Shown: in pieces, positions 44,059 to 52,480 of the stretch
Numbering within the stretch: position 1 is the stretch's first letter
Layout of the letters: each line of letters begins with the position of its first letter
Source of the DNA: Pseudodesulfovibrio tunisiensis
Lineage (GTDB): Bacteria; Desulfobacterota; Desulfovibrionia; Desulfovibrionales; Desulfovibrionaceae
Assembly (NCBI RefSeq): GCF_022809775.1
Contig: NZ_CP094380.1
Coordinates: forward strand, 2,641,501-2,705,500
Direction: 5' to 3'
DNA: 64,000 nt
Position numbers and translations under genes: made by a program
Notes under the pieces: generated by a model
Databases searched by the model: none
What the model was told of the DNA's origin: nothing
The model's input: the letters and a program-made list of their open reading frames with translations, nothing else

Positions 44059-45159
44059 CTAGACGTTGAACAGGAAGTGCATGACGTCGCCGTCGCGCAC
44101 CACGTATTCCTTGCCTTCCACGCGCAGCACGCCTTCGCTGCGGCATTTGGACTCGGAGCCAAGGCGGACGTAGTCGTCATAGCTGATGACCTCGGCGCGG
44201 ATGAAGCCGCGTTCGAAGTCCGTGTGAATGACTCCGGCGGCCTGCGGGGCCTTGTCGCCGTCGTGGATGGTCCACGCCTTGACTTCCTTGGGACCGGCCG
44301 TGAAATAGCTGATCAGGCCGAGGGTGCCGTAGCTGGTGCGCACGATCTGGTCCAGACCGGCTTCGGTCACGCCGTAGGATTCCAGAAATTCCTGATATTC
44401 CTCGTCTTCAAGGCCGACCAGTTCCTCTTCCATGCGAGCGGAAATCTTGACGAATTCCGCGCCCCGCTCCTGGGCCAGCTTCTGCACGGCAGCAACGTAG
44501 TCGTTGTCCTCGGCAAGGCCGTTCTCGTCCACGTTGGCGCAGTAGATGACCTTCTTGGACGTGAGCAGACGCACTTCGCTCAGGAGCTCGGCAACGCCCT
44601 TGTTGTCCATGCCCGGGAAGGTCACGGCAGGCTCGCCCTTGTCCAGATGTTCGAGGATGTCCTTGGCCGCGGTCACCATGGGAGCCAGCGACTTGTCGCC
44701 CTTGAGCATCTTTTCCATGCGCGCCAGCCGGTTTTCCAGCGTCTGGACATCGGAAAGGATCAGTTCGGTTTCGATGATCTCGATGTCGCGCAGGGGATCG
44801 ATGGAGTTGGCCACGTGCACGATGTCGTCATCGTCAAAGCAGCGCACCACGTGCAGGATGGCCTGCGTCTCGCGGATGTTGCCGAGAAACTTGTTGCCAA
44901 GGCCCTCGCCCTTGCTTGCGCCGGCCACCAGACCCGCGATGTCCACGAAGTCCACGGTGGCGTTGACCAGTTTCTGGGGATCGACCAGTTCGGCCAGCCT
45001 GGCAAGGCGTGCGTCCGGGACCGGAACCACGGCCTTGTTCGGTTCGATGGTGCAAAAGGCGTAGTTCGCGCTTTCCGCGTTCTGCGCCTTGGTCAAAGCG
45101 TTGAAGAGCGTGGATTTGCCCACGTTCGGCAAGCCCACGATGCCTATGCTCAAAGCCAT
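44059..45159 (-). CDS. ychF: Ribosome-binding ATPase YchF
   Basis: This is an Obg-family P-loop protein that binds ATP and associates with the ribosome. It has 366 residues, standard length. G1 is GLPNVGKSTLFNAL, and G3 is FVDIAGLVAGASKGEGLGNKF, split here from its flanks. The NxxE-type motif CANVDENG appears in place of NKxD, which fits ATP preference. The C-terminus is the TGS domain with AWTIHDGDKAPQAAGVIHTD and FERGFIRAEV. It is monocistronic, ending in a strong terminator 23 bp after the stop. Confidence 0.96.
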   Translation of the reverse strand: MALSIGIVGLPNVGKSTLFNALTKAQNAESANYAFCTIEPNKAVVPVPDARLARLAELVDPQKLVNATVDFVDIAGLVAGASKGEGLGNKFLGNIRETQAILHVVRCFDDDDIVHVANSIDPLRDIEIIETELILSDVQTLENRLARMEKMLKGDKSLAPMVTAAKDILEHLDKGEPAVTFPGMDNKGVAELLSEVRLLTSKKVIYCANVDENGLAEDNDYVAAVQKLAQERGAEFVKISARMEEELVGLEDEEYQEFLESYGVTEAGLDQIVRTSYGTLGLISYFTAGPKEVKAWTIHDGDKAPQAAGVIHTDFERGFIRAEVISYDDYVRLGSESKCRSEGVLRVEGKEYVVRDGDVMHFLFNV

Positions 45160-45230
45160 TGTCTGCTCCTGAATATATACGATGGAAAATATGTTGTCCG
45201 AAGATGAGGACCCTCAGTACATGCGATCCG

Positions 45231-46283
45231 TCAATCATGCAAGTTCCGGGAACTGTCGCGCCATGCGGGCAGTTGCCGGAGCAGCGGCCCCGGAATCAGG
45301 GATTCCACGCGCGCGGTCAGGGATGCGGCATGGCGTCGGCACAGGATGCCCAGCCAGATCACGCCCAGTCCCACTGCGCTGAGCGTGAACGGAAACAGCA
45401 GGGAATCCTCGAACACGGAATAGGCCAGATGCGCGAGATACCCGAACGCACCGATGCCGCCCAGAATCAGGAATATCCTGCGCCGCAGCAGCAGGGCCGA
45501 TCCCATCATCACGAGATTGACCACGAAATAGCCGAATTTCGACCACTCGGAATTGCTGTCCAGCACGGACAATCCGCCCCAGAACGCGAGCGCGCCGAAC
45601 AGATAGCCCCAGAACGCGTAGTCCAGCCGAGAGCGGCGATCCACGCCAAAGCTTGCCGCGATCATGACCAGTCCGAACCACAGGGAAACCACGGCCCGGT
45701 CATCCCAGTCGTACCCCGCGCCGTACACGAATCCCACCGCGTCCATGGACAGGAACCATGCGGCCACGGCCACGGGCAGGGTCAGGAACGGGAAGCGGAA
45801 GAAGCGCAGGGCGAGCAGTCCGGCTGCCATGGTGGCGATTTCCATGCCCACCCAGCCGGATTTGGCCCAGTGGAAGAAGTCGCGATACGCACCGGGATCG
45901 CTGTCCGGCCACCAGCCCAGAAGGCGTTGCGCCGCATACACGGCCAAAGGCGTCATGGCCACGGCTGCCGTGATCAGCAGCCCACCCGGCACCTCAAGCC
46001 CCTTTTTCCAGAGCCGTTTGCCGATCAGCAGGAAGAGCGCAGCGTACCCGAGGGCCACGGCCAGCAGTCCGCTTCCGCCGAGCTTGTCCCAGGCATCGGT
46101 CACGAACCAGCCCAGAGCGGCCATGACCACGAGCGCGCCGAAATAGTAGAGTACATGGGACGGCGTGAACTCGGCTTCCGGGTCGCGGTTGTCGTCCACC
46201 ATCCGAAGGAATGCGTCACGCTGGTCCGGGGACAGGATGTCCTGTTCCACGGCCCTGTTCAGGTCATGCAGGGTGAATTTCAT
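45231..46283 (-). CDS. DUF2157-like polytopic membrane protein
   Basis: This 350-residue protein has a cytoplasmic N-terminus of about 45 residues (LNRAVEQDILSPDQRDAFL) that resembles the start of DUF2157 proteins, followed by about ten membrane helices. LYYFGALVVMAALGWFVTDA is the first. No transport or catalytic motif stands out. It is separated by one base from a 97-residue gene upstream, so the two form a unit. Function unknown. Confidence 0.7.
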   Translation of the reverse strand: MKFTLHDLNRAVEQDILSPDQRDAFLRMVDDNRDPEAEFTPSHVLYYFGALVVMAALGWFVTDAWDKLGGSGLLAVALGYAALFLLIGKRLWKKGLEVPGGLLITAAVAMTPLAVYAAQRLLGWWPDSDPGAYRDFFHWAKSGWVGMEIATMAAGLLALRFFRFPFLTLPVAVAAWFLSMDAVGFVYGAGYDWDDRAVVSLWFGLVMIAASFGVDRRSRLDYAFWGYLFGALAFWGGLSVLDSNSEWSKFGYFVVNLVMMGSALLLRRRIFLILGGIGAFGYLAHLAYSVFEDSLLFPFTLSAVGLGVIWLGILCRRHAASLTARVESLIPGPLLRQLPAWRDSSRNLHD

Positions 46284-46284
46284 G

Positions 46285-46578
46285 CTATACTTCGTCCGGT
46301 GCGTTCAGGGTGAAGAACTGCCGAAGCTGGTCGCGCACGGCCTGCGCCAGACGGCCTTCGGCCATGTGCGGCTTTTCCCGGGCAATGACCCGGAAGGTCA
46401 GTTCGCAGAGATTGCGGGACGCGGCCGCCATTTCCTCGATGTCCTCGTCAAGGATCATGCGGTTTCTGAATCGGTCCCAGAGCAGATACTTGAACAGGGT
46501 CCGTCTGTCCGCCGAAGGGTTCCGGCGGGCCTTTTCCCGATAGGCGGTAAGCAGTTCCAATGCGGTGTTTGCTGGCAT
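46285..46578 (-). CDS. Small helical protein of unknown function (97 aa)
   Basis: This soluble, mostly helical, charged protein contains LFKYLLWDRFRNRMILDEDI and ASRNLCELTFRVIAREKPHM. It has no signal, membrane span or metal motif. It ends one base before the start of the DUF2157-like gene and so is probably translated together with it. I do not recognise it. Confidence 0.6.
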   Translation of the reverse strand: MPANTALELLTAYREKARRNPSADRRTLFKYLLWDRFRNRMILDEDIEEMAAASRNLCELTFRVIAREKPHMAEGRLAQAVRDQLRQFFTLNAPDEV

Positions 46579-46756
46579 GCCGCATCATAGGTCGGAATGG
46601 GGCTGATTGTCATCACCGGAGTCGCATGGGCCCGGTCCGCAGAAAATCCGAACACCTCGAAGGTGCGGAAAGCCCGGGGCGGGCCCTTTTTCTGCGCCTT
46701 GCAGCGCATGGCCTTGAAACAGGCAGGTTTTGACAATCGCGCCCGGGAAGGGGAAT

Positions 46757-47179
46757 ATGGGGCGCATGAGTCTGCTGTTTGCCCAGATCGTTTCGGAAGA
46801 ACGAATCCGGAAGGCCATGCGGGAAGGCCAGTTCGACAACCTTGAAGGCGCGGGAAAGCCCCTGCCGCCGGACGAGGCCGAACATCTGCCGCCGGAATTG
46901 CGCATGGCCTATCGCATCCTCAAAAGCTCGGGGCATCTGCCTGCCGAGGTTCTGGAGGAACGCGAGATCAACCGCGCCATCGACATGCTGGAGCATCTGG
47001 AGGACGAGAGCGAACGCTACCGCCAGATGCACAAGCTGGACGTGATGATCATGCGCATGAACGAACGACGCAAGCGGCCGATCTCCTTGCAGGACAAGGA
47101 CGATTATTATCCGCGCATCGTGGAGAAGATGAAGCTTGCCGAGAAGAAGTTCGGCAAGGGCGACAGCGGAAGGAAATAG
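46757..47179 (+). CDS. DUF1992 (DnaJ-homologue subfamily C28-like) protein
   Basis: This 140-residue soluble protein has the sequence FDNLEGAGKPLP near residues 25-36, the hallmark of the DUF1992 family, found in bacteria and in eukaryotic DNAJC28. The rest is charged and helical, with ILKSSGHLPAEVLEEREI. Its role is not established. Two starts are possible, ATG 46757 and ATG 46766; the first follows GGAAGGGG closely. It is transcribed alone and ends in a strong bidirectional terminator. Confidence 0.82.
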   Translation: MGRMSLLFAQIVSEERIRKAMREGQFDNLEGAGKPLPPDEAEHLPPELRMAYRILKSSGHLPAEVLEEREINRAIDMLEHLEDESERYRQMHKLDVMIMRMNERRKRPISLQDKDDYYPRIVEKMKLAEKKFGKGDSGRK

Positions 47180-47201
47180 TTTCCCGAGACAGAGGAAAAG
47201 G

Positions 47202-47236
47202 AAAACGGCCGGAGCGCATGCCCCGGCCGTTTTTTT
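47202..47236. terminator. Bidirectional terminator
   Basis: An 11-bp stem AAAACGGCCGG (47202-47212) pairs with 47223-47233 and is followed by a T-run on the plus strand, with an A-run on the other side. It serves the DUF1992 gene and the converging oxidoreductase operon. Confidence 0.9.
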
Positions 47237-47255
47237 CATTCGGATATGGTTCGGG

Positions 47256-47804
47256 CTAGCCCGCCACGACCTCGGCCCCGGCGCGGATGGCTTCCGCGTT
47301 CTTGGGGATCAGGTGGTGGTAGTGGGCGGAGATCACGTTTTCGAGGGAGTCGATGGCCGCCTCGAGCGGGATGATGCCCGTGGCCTGGATGTATGCGCCG
47401 ATGGCAACCATGTTGGCCATGCGGGTGTTGCCGATCCTGTCCGCAATCTCGTTGCAGGGCACGGCAATGCAGTTGACACGCTCGGTGTCGGCCAGGCTCA
47501 TGTCCACGAGGGACGAGTTGATGATGTTCACGCAGCCGTCCTTGAGCCGGGGCTGGAACTTGTCCAGCGAGGGCCGATTCATGATGATCAGGCTGGAGGG
47601 CCAGTGAATGATGGGCGATCCGATGTCGTCCTCGGACAGCACCACGGTGCAATTGGCCGTGCCGCCGCGCATTTCCGGACCGTACACCGGAATGTAGGTC
47701 ACGTTCAGGCCGTCCTTCATGCCGGCGTAGGCCAGCAGGTTGCCGATGAGCATCACGCCCTGACCGCCGAAGCCCGCTATGATCGTGTCGATGTATCTGG
47801 ACAT
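47256..47804 (-). CDS. 2-oxoacid:ferredoxin oxidoreductase, gamma subunit
   Basis: This 182-residue subunit has IIAGFGGQGVMLIGNLLAYA at its start, the family signature, and YIPVYGPEMRGGTANCTVVL. The complex oxidatively decarboxylates 2-oxoacids to acyl-CoA and passes electrons to ferredoxin, or runs in reverse. I chose ATG 47804, which overlaps the stop codon of the beta gene by one base (TAATG). It is the last gene of the operon. By subunit style the enzyme resembles 2-oxoisovalerate or 2-oxoglutarate types; the exact substrate is not certain. Confidence 0.93.
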   Translation of the reverse strand: MSRYIDTIIAGFGGQGVMLIGNLLAYAGMKDGLNVTYIPVYGPEMRGGTANCTVVLSEDDIGSPIIHWPSSLIIMNRPSLDKFQPRLKDGCVNIINSSLVDMSLADTERVNCIAVPCNEIADRIGNTRMANMVAIGAYIQATGIIPLEAAIDSLENVISAHYHHLIPKNAEAIRAGAEVVAG

Positions 47805-48574
47805 TAGCAGGCGCCTCCTTCCTCGGTCGCGTCCTTGTACACGCCGAGCGGGAAGTACGGGATCATTTCCTTTTCGATGCGCTCGTTTGCGGCCACCGGA
47901 GTCATCTTCCAGTTGGTGGGGCAGGCCGAGAGCAGCTCGACAAAGCCGAAGCCCAGTCCCTTTGTCTGGCATTCGAATGCCTTGCGCAGGTATTTCTTGG
48001 CCTTGCGGATGTTCTTGACCGAATTCAGGGAACCGCGCGCGGCAAAGGCCACGCCGCCCAGCGTGGACAGGATTTCCGTCATCTTGATGGGCATGCCCTC
48101 GTGCTCGCGGCAGCGGCCCGCGGGGCAGGTGGTGGTCTTCTGGCCGATCAGGGTGGTCGGGGCCATCTGGCCGCCGGTCATGCCGTACACCGTGTTGTTC
48201 ACGAACACCACGGCAATGCGTTCGCCGCGGTTGGCAGCGTGCATGATCTCGGCCATGCCGATGGAAGCGAGGTCGCCGTCGCCCTGATAGGCGAACACGA
48301 AATTGTCGGGCCGGGCGCGCTTCACGCCGGTGGCAACCGCCGGGGCGCGTCCGTGGGGCGCTTCCACCGCGTCCACATTCAGATAGTTGTACAGGAACAC
48401 CGAGCAGCCGATGGACGTGACGAGCAGGGTCCTGTCCACCAGCTCCATCTCCTCCAGCAGCTCGCCCACCAGCCGGTGCGCCACGCCGTGGTGGCAGCCC
48501 GGACAGTAGTGCGTGGGCCGGTCAATGACGACTTCGGGTCTGTCGAAAACGAGTTTTTCTTGCATTTCGGACAT
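47804..48574 (-). CDS. 2-oxoacid:ferredoxin oxidoreductase, beta (TPP-binding) subunit
   Basis: This 256-residue subunit holds thiamine pyrophosphate and an iron-sulfur cluster. THYCPGCHHGVAHRL carries two cluster cysteines, SIGCSVFLYNYLNVD a third, and the TPP motif runs from YQGDGDLASIGMAEIMHA to VVFVNNTVYGMTGGQ. A later CPAGRCREHEGMP is also typical. It is flanked without gaps by the alpha gene (adjacent base) and the gamma gene (one-base overlap), so the subunits are translationally coupled. Confidence 0.94.
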   Translation of the reverse strand: MSEMQEKLVFDRPEVVIDRPTHYCPGCHHGVAHRLVGELLEEMELVDRTLLVTSIGCSVFLYNYLNVDAVEAPHGRAPAVATGVKRARPDNFVFAYQGDGDLASIGMAEIMHAANRGERIAVVFVNNTVYGMTGGQMAPTTLIGQKTTTCPAGRCREHEGMPIKMTEILSTLGGVAFAARGSLNSVKNIRKAKKYLRKAFECQTKGLGFGFVELLSACPTNWKMTPVAANERIEKEMIPYFPLGVYKDATEEGGAC

Positions 48575-49645
48575 CTACTTCCCCTCCAGGCAGTTGAGGA
48601 TCGGCTCCTCGAATTCGTCGGGGGTGGGCAGGTTGCCGGGAAGGACCGGGAAGAAGTCCGAGTCGGCAACCGTGCGAATGGCCAGACGAACATCGTCCAC
48701 CATCTGGCCGAGGTTGTGTTCAATGGTCAGGAACCGCTTGCCCTGCTTGGCCATCTCCAGAAGCGGAGCGCTCGGGAACGGGAACAGGGTCTTGGGCCGG
48801 AACAGGCCGACCTTGTGTCCGGCCGCGCGCAGGGAGCGCACCGTGGACTTGGCAATGCGGCCGATGGAACCGAACGCGCACACGATCAGGTCCGCGTCCT
48901 CGGTCTCGAAGGCCTCGTATTCCACCAGATCCTGCCATGCCTTGTACTTGGCCATGAGCTTTTTGTTCTGACCGGCCAGCGCGCCTTCCTCAAGGAACAG
49001 GGACTTGATCAGCCGCTTTTCCCGATCCGGGGTCTTGCCGTTCATGCACCATGCCGCGCCCGGTTCCGGGTCCACGTTTTCCGGGGTCCAGGGCACGATG
49101 GGTTCCTTCATCTGTCCGAGAATGGCGTCGCCAAGGATCATGACCGGAGTGCGGTATCTGAAGGCGATGTCGAATGCCTGAATGGTCATGTCGTAGCCTT
49201 CCTGCACCGTGCCCGGAGCCAGCACGAACAGACGGTAGTCGCCGTGTCCGCCGCCGCGCGTGGACTGGTAGTAGTCGCCCTGTGCCGGGCCGATGTCGCC
49301 CAGTCCCGGGCCGCCGCGGGTCATGTTGACCACGACCGCCGGAATCTCGGAGCCGGCCATGTAGGAGATGGCTTCCTGCTTCAGGGAAATGCCCGGGCTG
49401 GAAGACGAGGTCATGGCACGAATGCCTGCCGCGCCCGCGCCCAGCACCATGTTGGCCGCAGCCACTTCGGACTCGGCCTGCACAAAGTCGCCGCCCGCGT
49501 CGATCATGGCCTTGGATAGAAATTCGGGAATGTCGTTCTGCGGGGTGATGGGATAGCCGAAAAAGCATTTGCACTGCGCTGCCAGCGCGCCGCGTGCGAT
49601 TGCCTCGTTCCCCTTGATGAAGATTCTCTCAGGCTGTTTCGTCAT
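48575..49645 (-). CDS. 2-oxoacid:ferredoxin oxidoreductase, alpha subunit (VorB-like)
   Basis: This 356-residue subunit has KGNEAIARGALAAQCKCFFG and the substrate-side YPITPQNDIPEFL, then FVQAESEVAAANMVLGA and MTSSSSPGISLKQEAISYM, all characteristic. TRGGPGLGDIGPAQGDYYQS is a further signature. By length and style it is close to what is annotated as VorB (3-methyl-2-oxobutanoate oxidoreductase), which would act on branched-chain 2-oxoacids. I cannot exclude 2-oxoglutarate. It abuts the ferredoxin gene and the beta gene with no spacer. Confidence 0.93.
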   Translation of the reverse strand: MTKQPERIFIKGNEAIARGALAAQCKCFFGYPITPQNDIPEFLSKAMIDAGGDFVQAESEVAAANMVLGAGAAGIRAMTSSSSPGISLKQEAISYMAGSEIPAVVVNMTRGGPGLGDIGPAQGDYYQSTRGGGHGDYRLFVLAPGTVQEGYDMTIQAFDIAFRYRTPVMILGDAILGQMKEPIVPWTPENVDPEPGAAWCMNGKTPDREKRLIKSLFLEEGALAGQNKKLMAKYKAWQDLVEYEAFETEDADLIVCAFGSIGRIAKSTVRSLRAAGHKVGLFRPKTLFPFPSAPLLEMAKQGKRFLTIEHNLGQMVDDVRLAIRTVADSDFFPVLPGNLPTPDEFEEPILNCLEGK

Positions 49646-49876
49646 TTACTTCCCCCCTTTCTTCGGGGTTCTGTAGACCTTGATGGCCACATCCGGGCAG
49701 ATCAATGCACAGGACGCGCATCCGGTACACTTGTCCTTGTCCTGTTCAGGCACTTCCGCGACCTTGTAGCCGCTGGCGTTGAACCTGTCGGACTGGACAA
49801 TGATGTTCACGGGACAGACCGTGGTGCACAGCAGGCACCCCTTGCATCTGTCCTCCTGGACTTCGATTCGGGACAT
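49646..49876 (-). CDS. Two-cluster ferredoxin, delta subunit of the oxidoreductase
   Basis: This 76-residue protein has two typical [4Fe-4S] motifs: CKGCLLCTTVCPVNI near residues 11-25 and CTGCASCALICPDVA near 50-64. It carries electrons from the active subunits to soluble ferredoxin. It is the first structural gene of the complex and starts 3 bp after the queA stop, so queA and the four subunits probably share a message. Confidence 0.94.
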   Translation of the reverse strand: MSRIEVQEDRCKGCLLCTTVCPVNIIVQSDRFNASGYKVAEVPEQDKDKCTGCASCALICPDVAIKVYRTPKKGGK

Positions 49877-49879
49877 TGC

Positions 49880-50995
49880 TCACTCCTGTTTTGCGGGGCG
49901 CTCTCCCGCGCCCTGCCGTATCAACATGGCATCGCCGTAGGAAAAGAAGCGGAACCCGTTTTCCAGAGCGAAACCGTATGCGTCGAGGATGGTCTTCCTC
50001 CCAGCTAGAGCAGATACCATAATGATGAGGGACGACTCTGGCAAATGGAAGTTGGTCAGCAGGCAGTCCACCACGCGGAACCGGTATCCCGGCATGATGA
50101 AAATGTCTGTTTCTCCTGAAAATTCTCCGACTTCGGCCAGCTCGCGGTACATGCCTTCCAGGGTGCGCGCGCTGGTCGTGCCCACGGCCACCACGGGCCT
50201 GCCCTCGGCCTTTGCCCTGCGGATGGCCGCTGCGGTTTCCGCGCTCACCTCGATGTACTCATGATGCATCTGATGACGGCGGATGTCCTCGCAGCGCACC
50301 GGGCTGAACGTGCCGTAACCCACGTAGAGCGTGACCTCGGCCCATTCGAATCCGGCATCGGCCAGTTCCGTGCGCAGTTCGGGCGTGAAGTGCAGCCCGG
50401 CAGTGGGCGCGGCCACGGACCCGATCTTGTCCGTGTTGGAATACACGGTCTGGTAGCGTTCCGCGTCCTCGGGCGTGTCCGGCCGCTTGATGTAGGGCGG
50501 CAGGGGCAGGTGCCCCATGCTGGTGAACAGCTCCTCCAGATCGCCGCGCCATTTCAGGTCCACGGCCCAGCGGCCGAAATGCCCCTGTTCCTCGGCCGTC
50601 AGGCTGAACTGGTTGGAAAAGGTGATGCGCGTCCCGGGCTTCGGGGTCTTGGACGCGCGCAGGAGTCCTTCGACACGCGCGGTCTTCCAGCCGTCCTCCT
50701 CCCTGGTCTCGATCAGGGGCAGGGGCGTGAGCAGCAGGAATTCCACCTTGCCGCCCGTGGGCTTGGAACCGAAGATGCGTGCGGGAATCACGCGGGAATT
50801 GTTGGCCACGAGCAGTGCGCCCTCGGGCAGGAACTGCTTGAGATCGTGGAACGAGGCAATGGTTCGCTTTCCGGTGTCCCGGTCCAGAACCAGCAGTCTG
50901 GACTGGTCGCGTTTGTCCGCGGGCTGCTGGGCAATGCGCTCCTCGGGCAGCTCGTAATCGTAACTCTTGAGTTGAAAATCGGGATTTTTTTGCAT
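49880..50995 (-). CDS. queA: S-adenosylmethionine:tRNA ribosyltransferase-isomerase QueA
   Basis: QueA moves the ribosyl part of SAM onto 7-aminomethyl-7-deazaguanine in tRNA, giving epoxyqueuosine. From ATG 50995 it has 371 residues. DYELPEERIAQQPADKRDQS near the start, VAAPTAGLHFTPEL and VGYGTFSPVRCEDI in the middle, and YGDAMLI at the end are family signatures. GGAGG lies twelve bases before the ATG, a long spacing; an in-frame GTG at 51022 is the alternative. It lies upstream of the oxidoreductase genes with a 3-bp gap to the ferredoxin gene. I see no preQ1 riboswitch upstream. Confidence 0.94.
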   Translation of the reverse strand: MQKNPDFQLKSYDYELPEERIAQQPADKRDQSRLLVLDRDTGKRTIASFHDLKQFLPEGALLVANNSRVIPARIFGSKPTGGKVEFLLLTPLPLIETREEDGWKTARVEGLLRASKTPKPGTRITFSNQFSLTAEEQGHFGRWAVDLKWRGDLEELFTSMGHLPLPPYIKRPDTPEDAERYQTVYSNTDKIGSVAAPTAGLHFTPELRTELADAGFEWAEVTLYVGYGTFSPVRCEDIRRHQMHHEYIEVSAETAAAIRRAKAEGRPVVAVGTTSARTLEGMYRELAEVGEFSGETDIFIMPGYRFRVVDCLLTNFHLPESSLIIMVSALAGRKTILDAYGFALENGFRFFSYGDAMLIRQGAGERPAKQE

Positions 50996-51024
50996 GAAAG
51001 TAGGGTTTCCTCCAGGGCCCACAG

Positions 51025-51054
51025 ACTATAACCATACCATGGATTTTATGTGAA
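51025..51054 (-). promoter_or_regulatory. Candidate promoter for queA and the oxidoreductase operon
   Basis: On the minus strand TTCACA (51054-51049) and TATAGT (51030-51025) are spaced by 18 bases, a fair sigma-70-like match lying just before the queA start. It is a visual match only. Confidence 0.35.
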
Positions 51055-51151
51055 TTCTTTTGTTTTCCAATAATTCCGGGAAGCTGTATTCAACAGACCC
51101 ATTTCCGGCCCGGGGGTTGCTATTGGCGGGATTCATGATATTGCATACTAC

Positions 51152-51841
51152 ATGAATTGGCTTTCCGTGGCTGAGATAGCCAAAATAACACGCATTCCCG
51201 CGCCAACGGCCCGGCGGTACGCCTCCCTGTTCAAGGATTTTCTGGGCGGACGCAAGATGGGCCGCGTCACCAAGTACCCCGAGGACTCGGTGACGGTGTT
51301 CGAGCGCGTATCCCGGTTGTACGGCGAAGGCAAGGTCACGGTGGAGATCGAGGATGCGCTGAAAAGCGAATTCCCGCGCACCATCGATGTGGAGCACGCC
51401 GAACCCCGCTCCCCTGTCCCGACCCAGTCGCACGATTCCCTTGCCTCGGACATTGCCGCGGCATTCACGGAAATGGTCTCCAAGGTCACGTCCTGCATGG
51501 AGGTGATCGCCAACCAGAAGACCATGATCGAACGCCAGCAGGACGACATCCTCAAGCTCAAGTCCGCATTCGTGCTTCTGGCGCGCAGCCAGAAGAAGAT
51601 GAAGCAGCTCCCGGGCGAGGGCGATGAGCTGCCCCCGGAGATCGTGGAGCAGACCCGCGCGCTGGAACAGAAGGACGCCGAGATCGAGGAAATGGCGCTC
51701 AAGCTCTCCTTCGACACCTCGGACATCAAGGCCAAGCTCCAGATTCTGGAATCCGAGCTGGTGCGGTTGCGCAAGGATCGCCGGGAAATGGAAAAGTTTC
51801 TTCAGGAAAAGATCGATCGGCTCAGGAACGGTTCGGAATAG
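51152..51841 (+). CDS. MerR-like regulator with coiled-coil tail (229 aa)
   Basis: The N-terminus MNWLSVAEIAKITRIPAPTA is a MerR-type helix-turn-helix (about residues 1-75). From about residue 95 to the end the protein is a long heptad-rich coiled coil (EQTRALEQKDAEIEEMALKL). There is no sensor or metal motif. The design resembles the protein at 27531, though without its C-terminal domain. It is divergent from queA. There is no clear ribosome site before ATG 51152, so it may be translated from a leaderless or very short message. Its target is unknown. Confidence 0.75.
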   Translation: MNWLSVAEIAKITRIPAPTARRYASLFKDFLGGRKMGRVTKYPEDSVTVFERVSRLYGEGKVTVEIEDALKSEFPRTIDVEHAEPRSPVPTQSHDSLASDIAAAFTEMVSKVTSCMEVIANQKTMIERQQDDILKLKSAFVLLARSQKKMKQLPGEGDELPPEIVEQTRALEQKDAEIEEMALKLSFDTSDIKAKLQILESELVRLRKDRREMEKFLQEKIDRLRNGSE

Positions 51842-52004
51842 GCCGGATTGCCGAAAACCTCCCGATGGAGTCGGTCCGTTTCACGATTTGGGCTTCCGCT
51901 CCCCCCGATTTTCTCTTCCCCCTGCCTCGGGCTTTTCAATCCGTGCGGCTCCGTGTACATACCAGACAGCGATGACAACCCAGACCTTTCCCAAGGAGGA
52001 CGTG

Positions 52005-52475
52005 ATGCGTTCACTGTTCAAATCCCTGTTTCCCCTCGCCATGGTCGTGATCATGGCCGCCTGCACCACCACGGGCACCTCGTCCGCGGGCACGGAAACC
52101 GCGCCGCCGCCGGACGGCTCCATGCAGCAGGCCTACGAGGAACCCAACTACTACTACGACTTCGACGACATCCTCATCCCCAAGGAGCTGGGCAAGGTGG
52201 ACGAGGATTCCTACAAGCTGGACAATCCCAAGTTCCGGGCTGCGATCATGAAGTTCAAGGGCCGCGTGCATGCCGCGGAACTGTCCCAGTTCTTCCTGAA
52301 CAACATGGCCAAGGACAACTGGCAGCTCAAGAGCAACGTGAGCGCGGGCAAACTGGCCGTGCTGTCCTTTGAAAAATTCAACAAGAGCGCGGTTGTCCAG
52401 ATCCAGGACGGATTCGGCAACGTGGAAACCACCATCATTGCCGTGGAGACCAAGGACGCTCATTCCCTGAAGTAG
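52005..52475 (+). CDS. Conserved lipoprotein (156 aa)
   Basis: AAGGAGGA at 51993-52000 sets the start at ATG 52005; a longer frame begins 11 codons earlier. The signal peptide ends in the lipobox MAAC, giving a lipid-anchored cysteine near residue 20. The mature part has a Thr/Ser-rich linker, then YYYDFDDILIPKELGK and AELSQFFLNNMAKDNWQL, a compact alpha/beta domain seen in small lipoproteins of this group as far as I remember. It lies 5 bp before coaBC, so the two share a message. Role unknown. Confidence 0.8.
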   Translation: MRSLFKSLFPLAMVVIMAACTTTGTSSAGTETAPPPDGSMQQAYEEPNYYYDFDDILIPKELGKVDEDSYKLDNPKFRAAIMKFKGRVHAAELSQFFLNNMAKDNWQLKSNVSAGKLAVLSFEKFNKSAVVQIQDGFGNVETTIIAVETKDAHSLK

Positions 52476-52480
52476 AAATC

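Noticed and set aside
50996..51151. preQ1 riboswitch in front of queA
   Set aside because: The upstream region lacks the compact hairpin with an A-rich tail overlapping the ribosome site; only a promoter-like pair is seen.
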